Below, piece by piece: positions 17,160 to 26,107 of a stretch of DNA of 64,000 nucleotides (the stretch's first letter is position 1; every line of letters begins with the position of its first letter). The notes beneath the pieces were generated by a model. That model was not told the origin of the DNA, made no database searches, and saw nothing but the letters and a program-made list of their open reading frames with translations. The translations under genes were made by a program, and so were the position numbers. Source of the stretch: Bryobacterales bacterium (GTDB taxonomy: Bacteria; Acidobacteriota; Terriglobia; Bryobacterales; Bryobacteraceae); assembly GCA_003157745.1 (NCBI GenBank), contig PMKM01000093.1, positions 34,998 through 98,997 of the forward strand, in the 5' to 3' direction.

Positions 17160-17924
17160 ATGCGTTGGCTATCGTCTGTATTGGTTTTCGCTCTGGCTAC
17201 CGCCGCCTCGGCAGACGTAATCACGCTGAAGAGCGGTCGTGTCATTACTGGCACTTTTGTGGGCGGTACGGCGCGCCAGGTGCAAGTCGAGGTGGCCGGC
17301 AAGGTCGAGACTATCGACGTGGCGGACATCCACGGCATCGAGTTTTCGGCCAATGCGGCCGCGGATTCCGGCCAGTCCGCACCGCGCACGGCGCCGGTCG
17401 CCGCTCCGGCCTCGACTCCGCCAGCGCCCTCCGTGCGGGCGGAGGCGCCGCAAAGCCTGTCGCCCGCTCTCGAGGCTCCGCTGCCCACCGATCCGGGAGT
17501 CTATGCCAAGAGGCAGGGGCAGTGGATCGAGGTCGCGCCGGAAGTCGTATATTGGAAGACTCCGGGCAAGGTTCCTTCCATGGTTGGGCACCACGATGTG
17601 ACGGGCCAAGTCGCGGCACCCTCCAGCCGCGCCAGTTTTGCCGGACCGCCAAAGCTCCTGGTCGTCGTGGCGGAAGGCGGCGCGTTGACCGAATACCGGT
17701 TACTGCGGCTCCATCCCACCAAGGACGACCGCGAATTCCGCATGGCCAAAGGCGGCCAGATGCACGACTTTCGCGACGTGCTCACGTTCGACAGCAAGAA
17801 GGTTTTCAGCAATGTGTTTGAGGTCAGTTTCCCAGCCACCGCCGGGCCTGGGGAATATGGCCTGCTGCCGTCGGGCGCGACCAACGGCAACGGGAAGATT
17901 TTCTCCTTCTCCGTCGCCCAATAG
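17160..17924 (+). CDS. exported hypothetical protein, 254 residues
   Basis: I chose the ATG at 17160 because AAGGA lies 8 bases upstream and it begins a clear signal peptide (residues 1-19, cleavage near ASADV). The mature N-terminus (VITLKSGRVITGTFVGGTARQV) is a short beta motif common at the start of acidobacterial exported proteins. A Pro/Ala-rich linker (about 65-105) leads to a beta-rich C-terminal part (110-254) with a GVYAKRQGQWIEVAPEVVYW-like segment. No enzyme motif is seen. It lies just after the effector/immunity island but has its own ribosome site, and its link with that island is uncertain. Confidence 0.75.
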   Translation: MRWLSSVLVFALATAASADVITLKSGRVITGTFVGGTARQVQVEVAGKVETIDVADIHGIEFSANAAADSGQSAPRTAPVAAPASTPPAPSVRAEAPQSLSPALEAPLPTDPGVYAKRQGQWIEVAPEVVYWKTPGKVPSMVGHHDVTGQVAAPSSRASFAGPPKLLVVVAEGGALTEYRLLRLHPTKDDREFRMAKGGQMHDFRDVLTFDSKKVFSNVFEVSFPATAGPGEYGLLPSGATNGNGKIFSFSVAQ

Positions 17925-17979
17925 GAGAGTGCAGATCCGCCTCAGGAAGGCACTTGCGGATCAGGGCGCGACTCAAGAT

Positions 17980-18084
17980 GTTACCGAAACGGGGTGAATT
18001 CGCCCCGTTTGGGAAGGACGCTCTGCAATGGAATCAAGCACTTGAGTCTCTCCAGGCGGGGCAAATTCACCCCGTTTTGTTAAC
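17980..18084. repeat. 105-bp element bounded by 27-bp inverted repeats
   Basis: The arms 17980-18006 and 18058-18084 are inverted copies differing at two of 27 bases. Each arm is also nearly palindromic by itself (GGGG, eight bases, CCCC). The 51 bases between show no coding sign. It could be a miniature transposable element, a paired operator, or a transcription terminator region after the gene ending at 17924. No transposase is present. Confidence 0.65.
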
Positions 18085-18247
18085 ATTTAGCGCATCGAGG
18101 AACTGGTCCCGATCCGATTATCCCGCACGAGGCGCCGACTAAGACTCCGAGGGGGGCCGGGAACCAACGCAGCACGATGAAAACAAGGGCAAAGATTGTT
18201 CGTTGGGCGACGTGACCGCCGGTTGAGACGCATTCGGAAACGAGGGT

Positions 18248-18421
18248 ATGAATACCATCCGCCAGTTGGCGGAGCAGGACCCGAGCAACGCCGGCTGGCA
18301 GCGCGATCTGGCCGTGTCCCACAGCCAGGTGGGCAGAGTGCTGGAAGCGCAGGGCAAGCTGGCGGAGGCACTGGCGGCGCATAGCGAGGAACTAAGGAAT
18401 CCCCTATATCAAAACATGTGA
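18248..18421 (+). pseudogene. TPR-protein fragment
   Basis: The 57-codon frame reads like one and a half TPR units of the large repeat proteins found in acidobacteria and cyanobacteria (N-x-x-W-Q-R-D-L-A-V-S-H, then V-L-E-A-Q-G-K-L-A-E-A-L). It has no ribosome site and ends shortly after the repeat, so it is a scrap of a longer gene. Nothing else is recognised between 18085 and 18247 or between 18422 and 18700 apart from a possible promoter. Confidence 0.6.
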
Positions 18422-18550
18422 GTCTCGTTGACCGGCTGCCAAATCACCAACACAAACGGCTGGCAGGCTCCGCGCTTCCGCTTTCCCGCGACGAAGCGTC
18501 GTCGCCCATCCCAACTCCCGCTATGGCTGCGGACGGCGCTTCAGGCGTCA

Positions 18551-18580
18551 TTGGCTTGTCGCCTTGCCGTCATCTATACT
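18551..18580 (+). promoter_or_regulatory. possible sigma-70-type promoter of the phosphoesterase gene
   Basis: TTGGCT at 18551-18556 and TATACT at 18575-18580 with 18 bases between, about 124 bases before the chosen start at 18704. The match is good but untested. Confidence 0.35.
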
Positions 18581-18703
18581 TCACAGCGCCGACATAGACT
18601 GATAGTTTCCGCCCACGCGGTGCCACTGCGTGTTCGCTGGTATGGCCGCGTCGGCCGATGGCGCCCGGAAACATTGCCGCTTGGGGACGGAACAGGTGAA
18701 TTC

Positions 18704-21292
18704 ATGAGTACATGGCATCGATTGGGGGCGGCGCTGGCCGCGTGTGTTCTGTCGTGCCCGCTGGTGGCGGGCGACTACCATCCACTGGCGGGCCTGCGTC
18801 CGGCGTCCCGCACCGAAGCGGGCCCAGGCACGGTGCTGCCGGGCGGCCGCCTCCTGTCGCCCACGGGAACCGAATACACCACCGGCCCCGGCCCGTTTGG
18901 CCTCGCCATCAGTCCATCGGGCAACCGCGTCGTCACGGCCAACGGTGGCCCGGACCGCTTCTCGCTGACCTTCCTCGAACGCGCTGGCGACGAGTGGAAG
19001 ACGCGCCAACTGGCCCTGGGCAAGCCCGGCGACGACTGGCAGTCCGCTTTCATGGGACTTGCTTTTGAAAACGACAACGAAATCTATGTGTCCGAGGGGG
19101 AATCCGGCCGCGTGCGGCTTTTCGACGTTGTCGCCGGCCACAAGCTGGCCGATTTCAACCTCGACGCACACGGCTTCTACGATAGCTACACGGGTGACTT
19201 GGCGTTCGACCGCCAGCGCGGTCTGCTGTACGTGGTGGACCAGGCGAACTTTCGCGTCGCGGTCTTCGACACACGCCACCGCCGCTATCTCTCGAGCGTG
19301 CGCGTCGGACGCCTTCCCTTCGCCATCGCGCTTTCTCCCGACGGCCGGCGCGCCTACGTGACCAACGTCGGCATGTTCCGCTACCAGCCCATCGAAGGCG
19401 CCGACCCGAAGCGCATCCGCGAAACCGGCCTGCCGTTCCCGCCCTTCGGTTTTCCGTCGAAGGAAACGCTCGAAGGCACCACCGCTAAGAACTCGAGCGG
19501 GCGCGAGGTCGCGGTCCCGGCGCTGGGCGATCCGAACGTGCCGGAGTCCAACAGCGTCTGCGTGCTCGAGGTGAGCGATGCCGCCCACCCGGCGGTCGTC
19601 AAGTTCATCCGCACGGGCCTCGCCTTCGGGCTGAATAGCCTGGGTGGCAGCGCGCCGGCGGGAATTCTGGCGGCGGACTCGCGTGTGTTCGTATCGAACT
19701 CGACCAACGACTCGGTTTCGATCGTCGACGCCGCCACGCTCGAGGTCACCGCCGACATCCCGCTGCGCATTCCCGGGCTCGACCGCTTCCGTGGAGTGAT
19801 TCCCATCGGCCTCGCCTACAGCCCCCAGCGCGACCGGCTGCTGGTGGCCGAAGCGGGGATCAACGCCGTTGCCGTGATCGATGCCGGGCGCCGCAGCGTG
19901 CTCGGCCATCTGCCCGCCGGTTGGTTCCCGACGCGCGTCGCGCTCGATGGCGATACCGTCTATGCGACCAACGCGAAGGGCCACGGGATCGGGCCGAACG
20001 CCTCGCTCGACGCGCCGCTGCCGAACAGCTTTCAAATGGAACGGCGGCACGGCTCGCTTAGCCGTTACGCGTTTCCCGACGACGCCGCGCTGGCCGCCGC
20101 AACCGCCACGGTGATGGCAAACGACGGATTCACGGCGGCCGACGACGCTCCGCCCCTGCCGCCGGCCATCCGGCACGTGGTGATTATCGTCAAGGAAAAC
20201 CGCACCTTCGACGAGGTCTTCGGCGACGTCGCGGGCGCACCGAAGCTGGCGCGCTGGGGCGACCATGTCACGCCGAACCACCACGCCCTGGCCGCGCGCT
20301 TCGCCATGAGCGACAACTTTTACGCCGACTCCGAAGTGAGCGTCGACGGGCATCACTGGCTGGTCGGCTCCTATCCGAACGTGTGGACCGAAAGCACGAT
20401 GATGGCGGCGTATGGCGGGGCCAAGAATTTCCGCTTCACGCCCGACGCACCGGGCCGGCTCGCGTTCCCCGAGAGCAATTCCTCGGTTCACCCGGAAGAC
20501 CAGCTCGAAGCCGGCACGCTCTGGCACCATCTGGACCGTCACGGCATTTCGTTCCGCAGCTTCGGCGAGGGATTTGAGTTGGCCGGCGTCGACGAGGGCG
20601 AAGGGCTCAAGCCCACCGGCGCGCGCTTTCTCACCAATATCCCGATCCCCGATCCGCTCTACCGCAACGCTTCGCGCGAATACCCGCAATTCAACATGAA
20701 CATTCCGGACCAATACCGCGCCACGGCGTTCATCGCCGAAGTCGACAAATTGTACCGCGGGCCGGGCCTCGCGCTACCGCGGCTTGTCTTCATTCACCTG
20801 CCGCAGGACCACACCGAAGACCCGCGCCCGGCCGACGGCTACCCCACCAGGGCCGCGTTCGTCGCCGACAACGACTACGCGCTGGGCCGGATCGTCGAGT
20901 ACCTGTCGCATTCGCCCTGGTGGAACGACATGGCGATCTTCGTCACCGAGGACGATGCCGCCGGCGGCGTGGATCACGTCGACGCGCATCGCACCGTGCT
21001 GCTCGCCATCAGCCCGTACGTGAAGCCCGGCTGCTTCGCGCATCGGAATTCGAACTTCGCCGGCATGTTGAAGACGGTCTTTCGCATCCTCGGCATGCCG
21101 CCGCTCAATCTTTTCGACGCGGCATCGACGAGCCTGGGCGAATGCTTCACCGCGCAGCCCGATTTCCGTCCCTACGATCCGCTGCCGCCGAACGTGGACG
21201 TCTTCGATCCGGCCAAGGTGCGCGAGCCGCGCGACCCGAAGCCCGGACCGAGGATGGACGACCCGGCCGAGGTCAGGAAGCAGCTCCCATGA
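18704..21292 (+). CDS. exported beta-propeller plus phospholipase-C-like phosphoesterase
   Basis: The product has 862 residues. The ATG at 18704 starts a signal peptide (cleavage near LVAGD); longer in-frame starts would bury it. Residues about 45-480 are a YVTN/NHL-type beta-propeller with repeats such as PFAIALSPDGRRAYVTN and SVSIVDAATLEV. Residues about 485-850 are the phosphoesterase family domain (PF04185-type, related to bacterial phospholipase C and acid phosphatase): VVIIVKENRTFDEVFGD, SDNFYADSEVSVDGHHW, FVTEDDAAGGVDHVDAHR. It should act outside the inner membrane on phosphate esters; the substrate is unknown. It stands alone with a 66-base gap before the DeoR-family gene. Confidence 0.88.
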   Translation: MSTWHRLGAALAACVLSCPLVAGDYHPLAGLRPASRTEAGPGTVLPGGRLLSPTGTEYTTGPGPFGLAISPSGNRVVTANGGPDRFSLTFLERAGDEWKTRQLALGKPGDDWQSAFMGLAFENDNEIYVSEGESGRVRLFDVVAGHKLADFNLDAHGFYDSYTGDLAFDRQRGLLYVVDQANFRVAVFDTRHRRYLSSVRVGRLPFAIALSPDGRRAYVTNVGMFRYQPIEGADPKRIRETGLPFPPFGFPSKETLEGTTAKNSSGREVAVPALGDPNVPESNSVCVLEVSDAAHPAVVKFIRTGLAFGLNSLGGSAPAGILAADSRVFVSNSTNDSVSIVDAATLEVTADIPLRIPGLDRFRGVIPIGLAYSPQRDRLLVAEAGINAVAVIDAGRRSVLGHLPAGWFPTRVALDGDTVYATNAKGHGIGPNASLDAPLPNSFQMERRHGSLSRYAFPDDAALAAATATVMANDGFTAADDAPPLPPAIRHVVIIVKENRTFDEVFGDVAGAPKLARWGDHVTPNHHALAARFAMSDNFYADSEVSVDGHHWLVGSYPNVWTESTMMAAYGGAKNFRFTPDAPGRLAFPESNSSVHPEDQLEAGTLWHHLDRHGISFRSFGEGFELAGVDEGEGLKPTGARFLTNIPIPDPLYRNASREYPQFNMNIPDQYRATAFIAEVDKLYRGPGLALPRLVFIHLPQDHTEDPRPADGYPTRAAFVADNDYALGRIVEYLSHSPWWNDMAIFVTEDDAAGGVDHVDAHRTVLLAISPYVKPGCFAHRNSNFAGMLKTVFRILGMPPLNLFDAASTSLGECFTAQPDFRPYDPLPPNVDVFDPAKVREPRDPKPGPRMDDPAEVRKQLP

Positions 21293-21394
21293 GCCGCGTC
21301 CACCGGCGAAACTTGCCTGCCGGGACGCGCCTGCCGCATACTGGGAGCCAGCGGAGCCGTGCAGCCCGTTTGCGGTTCCCTATCCGACCTCCTC

Positions 21395-22207
21395 ATGCGC
21401 CCATCCGAACGACGCGACATCATCGTCAACCTTGTGCGCGAGCGCGAGCGCATCGCCGTGGAAACGCTTGCCCAGGAGCTCGGCACGTCGCCCGAAACCA
21501 TCCGGCGCGACCTCACCGGACTGGCCGCCCGCGGGCTCATCCGCAAATTCCACGGGGGCGCCGCCTCGGCGGAAAGCGCCATTTTCGGTTCCGTCATGGA
21601 AGGCCCGTTCGCTGCCCGCATGCAGGAACACCTTGCCGAAAAACGCGCCATCGCGCGTGCGGCGGCGTCGCTGTTTTCGCCCGGCGACGCGCTTTTCATC
21701 GACACCGGCACCACCACCTCCATCTTCGCCGAGGAAATCGCCCGGCTCGGCCAGTTGACCGTCATCACCAACTCGGTTTCCATCACGCAACTCATCATGC
21801 GCGGCAGCGGGACGAACCACGTTTTCCTGGTCGGCGGCGAATACCGGGACGACGCGGCGGAAAACGTCGGCAGGCTGGCGGTGGAGCAGGTCAGGCACTT
21901 CCACGCGCCATACGCGGTCCTGGCGGCCGGCGCCGTCGAGCCGGAGGGCGTGCTCGACTTTGACGCGAGCGAGGCGGATATCGCCGTCGCCATGGCCAGC
22001 CAGGCCCGCGACATCACGATTCTGGCCGATTCGAGCAAGTTTCGGCGAACCGGTCTGTTTCAGGTTTGCCCGTTGGCCGATGTCGACCGGCTCGTGTCGG
22101 ACGGTGCCCCCGAAGGCGCGCTGGCCGAGGCGCTCGAGGCCGCCGCCGTCCAGCACATCGCCGCCGCGCCGCTCGGCTCGCCCGCGGCTGGCGATCCCGC
22201 TCATTAA
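21395..22207 (+). CDS. DeoR-family transcriptional regulator
   Basis: The product has 270 residues. An N-terminal helix-turn-helix (VETLAQELGTSPETIRRDL, residues about 20-40) is followed by K-F-H-G-G-A and the sugar-phosphate sensor domain with DTGTTTSIFAE and VGGEYR. I prefer the ATG at 21395, which gives the usual short R-R-x-x-I start, over an in-frame GTG at 21359. DeoR-type proteins usually repress carbohydrate genes and respond to a sugar phosphate. The TonB-dependent receptor and GH2 enzyme that follow are plausible targets. A hairpin lies over its stop codon. Confidence 0.88.
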   Translation: MRPSERRDIIVNLVRERERIAVETLAQELGTSPETIRRDLTGLAARGLIRKFHGGAASAESAIFGSVMEGPFAARMQEHLAEKRAIARAAASLFSPGDALFIDTGTTTSIFAEEIARLGQLTVITNSVSITQLIMRGSGTNHVFLVGGEYRDDAAENVGRLAVEQVRHFHAPYAVLAAGAVEPEGVLDFDASEADIAVAMASQARDITILADSSKFRRTGLFQVCPLADVDRLVSDGAPEGALAEALEAAAVQHIAAAPLGSPAAGDPAH

Positions 22208-22225
22208 CGGGCAATCCCGCCCGTT
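22206..22225 (+). terminator. weak hairpin at the end of the DeoR gene
   Basis: A 7-base stem (AACGGGC with GCCCGTT) and a 6-base loop begin at the stop codon. There is no T-run, so function as a terminator is uncertain. Confidence 0.35.
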
Positions 22226-22381
22226 CCCCACCACCGCCGCCCGCAAGCACCTGCTCCGTTCGATGGCGCCACACCGCGTGCCGAATCGAGCCTCACGACG
22301 CCTGCGGAGCGGCAATTGCGTATACCATGTTAACGCCAAGCGAATAATCGATCAATTCTGGTGACTATTCAGTTACATTTA

Positions 22382-22412
22382 TTGACAACACAGGCATGAA
22401 TACCCGCATAAT
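22382..22412 (+). promoter_or_regulatory. possible promoter of the TonB-dependent receptor gene
   Basis: A perfect TTGACA (22382-22387) is followed after 19 bases by CATAAT (22407-22412), in an unusually AT-rich stretch 106 bases before the start at 22518. The spacing is a little long. Confidence 0.45.
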
Positions 22413-22517
22413 GGTGTGCTAGCTCGGATGTCGGCCCGACCTTCCCAGCGCAAGTGCTAGCTGCATAACGGGAGTACCGGACCGGCGCCGCGCCAATTCT
22501 ACCCAAGGGAGCGACGC

Positions 22518-25500
22518 GTGCAATCTCGACAAAAGCTATTCACTCGCATGGTCTGGATTCTGCTGGGGGCGATGGTCGCCTGCCAGATCTCGCTCGGACA
22601 ATCCACTTTCGGCTCGGTGGTCGGGACGGTAACCGACAGCACGGGAAAAGTGATTGCCGGGGCGGCAGTAACGTTGACCGCGACGGAGACCAACGTCAAA
22701 CGGAGCGGACTGACTCGTGACAACGGCGTGTACGAGTTCCCGAACTTGATTCCCGGCCGCTATCAGGTGGCCGTGGAGCACCCGGGCTTCAGCCCGAGTA
22801 TCACCGAACCGTTCGCGCTGGAAGCCCGCGCGACCGAGCGGCAAGATGTAGAACTGGCGCTGGCCGGTGTCACGGCCAGCGTAACGGTAACGGCGGCGCT
22901 GGTAAATGCCGATAATCCAATGGTTTCGAGCGCTGTCACGAACAAGGAATTGACCGAACTGCCCTACAATTTCCGCACCGAGAACACCTCTCCGCTGCCG
23001 TCGATCACGGTGCTGCCGGAAGTACAGATGGGCAATGGCCAGAACATGTTTTCGCTATCGGGCGGGATGGCCTATCAAAACGAAATCTCGGTGGACGGCA
23101 TCATGACCAACAGCGTCCGCGACAACGGCGTCGCCAGCGGCGAGGTTGCCGGACGGACGGGCGGCGCCTACAACATGTTCCCCTCGATGGAAGGCATTCG
23201 CGAGGTTCGTGTCAGTTCGGTGAGCAACAGCGCCGAGTTCGTCCAGATGGGCGACCTGACGACGATCACCAAGTCGGGCTCGAACGAATTCCACGGTTCG
23301 GCGTTCTGGAATTACAACGGCAACGCGCTCAACGCCAATCCGAACTACTTCACGCCGGACCTGGTCAACCCGCGGCGCGTGAACAACGATGCGGGCGGCA
23401 GCTTCGGCGGCCCGGTGACGATCCCCCACGTCTACAACGGCCATAATAGAACCTTCTTTTTCGCCGACTACGAGCGGCTCACGATTTACAGCAACACCGT
23501 CAGCGGCGCCACCGTGCCGACCGCCGACGAACGCAAGGGGCTCATCAGCAGCGCGACGCCGCTCATCAACCCGCTGACGGGTTCCGCGTTTGCGACCGAT
23601 TCGGCCGGCCGCTACATCGTGCCGGTCAACTCGGTCAGCCAGAAGGTGCTCGATAAGCTGATTCCGGCGCCGAACGTAGGCACGAACCTGTACCGTTTCG
23701 GCTTCAACAGCAGCACGGAATCGAACCAGTACGACATCCGCGGCGACCAGAATTTTTCGAGCAGGCATTCGATATTCGCGCGCTGGACGTGGAAGAACAG
23801 CGACGACCTTTCGCCGGATTCCTTTCTGGTGACCAGTCCGCTGGCCATGCGCTCGCGGTCGCGCAACCTGGCGGTTGCCGACACGTACGCGCTGCGGCCG
23901 AACCTATTGAACGAATTCCGGTTCGGGCTCACCAACGCGGACTTCGACCGGCAGCAGACGACCACGGTGAAGGGCGCGGACATAATCGCCTCGCTCGGCT
24001 TGAATTCGTACGTGAAGAACCTGCCCGCCAACACGGGCACGCCCTACATTCAGATTGCGGGCTATACGAACTTCGGCATCGCGCAGCCGGATTCGCCGAT
24101 CCAACGCACGCTGCAGTTTGCCGACAACGTGACGTACTCGACCGGCGCGCACAGCTTCAAGGCCGGGGTCGACTTCCGGCGGCTGCGCTGGAGTTCGCGC
24201 AGCAACTTCACCGGCGCGGACGATTTCGGCGTCTATTCGTTCGACGCGGCGCTGACCGGCGGCACGGGCAACGCGGTGGCGAACTTCCTGCTGGGCCTGC
24301 CGAGCGATTCGAACCAGACCGCTTCGGGCCCGCTGGTGGACGGCCACACCTGGCACCAGGGCTACTTCTTCCAGGACGACTGGCGCGTTTCGCAGCGCGT
24401 GACGCTGAATCTCGGCATCCGCTACGACATTTTCGAGCCCTTCACCGACGCGGGCGGCAACATCACCAATTTCCTGCGCAACACGAAAAATGGCGACGTG
24501 GTGGTGCCGGACGAGGCTTCTCTGGCACTGGCCAAGCCCGCCTTCACCGAGGGCATCGGCACGGCCAAGATCTACACCGCCGCGCAGGTTGGGTTGCCCA
24601 AGACGCTGCGCAACACCGACCTGAACAACTTCGCGCCGCGCATCGGCGTGGCCTGGCGCCCGCTACGCACCGACCGCCTGGTGATCCGCGGCGGCTACGG
24701 TATGTACTACACCCGTATCCTGGGCGACGTATTCAACTCGTTGACCGGCATTCACACGTCGGACAACGTGGACTTCGTCAACACTTACAATGCGAGCGCG
24801 CACTCCTACTCGATGATTTGGCCCAACACGTCGACCAACACCGCCGCCAGCGTGGCGTCGCCGGCCGGGAGCCAGAACTTTTCGACGGCGAACGACCCGA
24901 ACTACAAGGACCCCTATACCCAGCAGTGGAGCTTCACGATTGAGCGGCAGCTCACTTCCAACCAGGCCGTCCGCGTCACCTACACCGGCTACCACACGGA
25001 AGAGCTGACGTTGGCGCCCGACCTGAACCAGATCCAGCCGAACACGATTGGCTATAAGAATATGTTCATCTCGAACGCCGACGGCTCGGCGATGGTCGTC
25101 AATCCGGCGCTGGGGATTGCCGATCCGCGGCCGTATCCGAACTGGCACCGCGTCAACACGCGCGACAACGGCGGCATGGCCAATTACGACGACCTCACCG
25201 TTCAGTTCACCGGTGCGTTGCGGCGCTCCGGCCTGCACTATTCGGCCAGCTACAAGTTCGCCAAGGGCATCACCAACGTCGAGCCGCGGAACGGCGGCGC
25301 GAACTTCATCAACGAAATCTCCTCGCGCACCGACGACCGCTTCGACACGAGCTACCAGCGCGGGCAGATTCAGGCGATCCCGAATCACCGGGTGACGGGC
25401 AACTTCGTCTGGAACGTACCGTTCGGCCGCTCGCGCGCGTTCGGGTCGCACATGAGCCGCTGGGCCGATGCGGTGGCGGGCGGATGGTCGATCTCGAACA

Positions 25501-25991
25501 TCACCACGATGCAGACCGGGCAGCACCTGTCGGGGGTATACTCCGGCTATTGCGGGTCCGGCACTAACTGCTACGGCAACGAGGCAGCCGACGTGGTCGG
25601 CGGGCAGGACGCCAACAGCGGAACGAAGACGACGGCCGAGTGGTTCAACACCGGTGCCTTCAGCACGGCGGACCTCAAGATCAAGGCCGTCAGCAACGAT
25701 CCGACGCATCCGGGCGGCATCTATCCGGGCCGCTTCGGCAACGCCGGCAAGGGCTCGATTCTCGGCCCGGGCATCGTCGCCGTCGACGCCGCCATGTTCA
25801 AGGACTTCGCCTTCACCGAGCGAACGCAGTTGCGCCTGGAAACGCAAATCACCAATATCATCAACCACGCGAACTTCGATAACCCGGTCACCGACGTCAA
25901 CAGCGTCAACTATGGCCAGGTTCTCAACACGCTCACTGTCAACGATTCCGGCGCGCGCCGTGTCCTGCTCGGCCTGCGCCTGACCTTCTAG
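22518..25991 (+). CDS. Oar-like TonB-dependent outer-membrane receptor with carboxypeptidase-regulatory-like domain
   Basis: The product has 1157 residues from a GTG preceded by AAGGGAG six bases upstream; an ATG at 22548 is the alternative. A signal peptide (cleavage near SLGQS) is followed by an Ig-like carboxypeptidase regulatory domain (residues about 30-115: GSVVGTVTDSTGKVIAGAAV), a plug-like region, and a long beta-barrel ending in LLGLRLTF, with the terminal Phe typical of outer-membrane proteins. Such receptors are expanded in Acidobacteriota and thought to import oligosaccharides or other large nutrients with TonB energy. The DeoR-family gene upstream and the GH2 enzyme downstream suggest a carbohydrate ligand. 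Confidence 0.92.
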   Translation: MQSRQKLFTRMVWILLGAMVACQISLGQSTFGSVVGTVTDSTGKVIAGAAVTLTATETNVKRSGLTRDNGVYEFPNLIPGRYQVAVEHPGFSPSITEPFALEARATERQDVELALAGVTASVTVTAALVNADNPMVSSAVTNKELTELPYNFRTENTSPLPSITVLPEVQMGNGQNMFSLSGGMAYQNEISVDGIMTNSVRDNGVASGEVAGRTGGAYNMFPSMEGIREVRVSSVSNSAEFVQMGDLTTITKSGSNEFHGSAFWNYNGNALNANPNYFTPDLVNPRRVNNDAGGSFGGPVTIPHVYNGHNRTFFFADYERLTIYSNTVSGATVPTADERKGLISSATPLINPLTGSAFATDSAGRYIVPVNSVSQKVLDKLIPAPNVGTNLYRFGFNSSTESNQYDIRGDQNFSSRHSIFARWTWKNSDDLSPDSFLVTSPLAMRSRSRNLAVADTYALRPNLLNEFRFGLTNADFDRQQTTTVKGADIIASLGLNSYVKNLPANTGTPYIQIAGYTNFGIAQPDSPIQRTLQFADNVTYSTGAHSFKAGVDFRRLRWSSRSNFTGADDFGVYSFDAALTGGTGNAVANFLLGLPSDSNQTASGPLVDGHTWHQGYFFQDDWRVSQRVTLNLGIRYDIFEPFTDAGGNITNFLRNTKNGDVVVPDEASLALAKPAFTEGIGTAKIYTAAQVGLPKTLRNTDLNNFAPRIGVAWRPLRTDRLVIRGGYGMYYTRILGDVFNSLTGIHTSDNVDFVNTYNASAHSYSMIWPNTSTNTAASVASPAGSQNFSTANDPNYKDPYTQQWSFTIERQLTSNQAVRVTYTGYHTEELTLAPDLNQIQPNTIGYKNMFISNADGSAMVVNPALGIADPRPYPNWHRVNTRDNGGMANYDDLTVQFTGALRRSGLHYSASYKFAKGITNVEPRNGGANFINEISSRTDDRFDTSYQRGQIQAIPNHRVTGNFVWNVPFGRSRAFGSHMSRWADAVAGGWSISNITTMQTGQHLSGVYSGYCGSGTNCYGNEAADVVGGQDANSGTKTTAEWFNTGAFSTADLKIKAVSNDPTHPGGIYPGRFGNAGKGSILGPGIVAVDAAMFKDFAFTERTQLRLETQITNIINHANFDNPVTDVNSVNYGQVLNTLTVNDSGARRVLLGLRLTF

Positions 25992-26000
25992 GCGAACCTC

Positions 26001-26035
26001 GCGCGGCGGGCTGCAAGTCGCACTGCCCGCCGCGC
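26001..26035. terminator. bidirectional hairpin between convergent genes
   Basis: A perfect 11-base stem (GCGCGGCGGGC with its complement) and a 13-base loop lie 10 bases after the receptor stop and before the end of the opposing GH2 gene. No T-run; the strength of the stem and the convergent setting support a terminator. Confidence 0.6.
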
Positions 26036-26107
26036 CGAAATCACTTCAAACGGATCTTCCGCGACGAAGCCCGACTAAATTCCCTGGTTGCGCCGGCAAC
26101 CGTCGCG

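Noticed and set aside
17980..18084. CRISPR-like repeats
   Set aside because: There are only two arms, in opposite orientation, with no array of spacers.
18581..20713. 710-codon frame on the minus strand across the phosphoesterase gene
   Set aside because: Shadow of the plus-strand gene, which has a signal peptide and clear catalytic motifs; no family match in the antisense frame.
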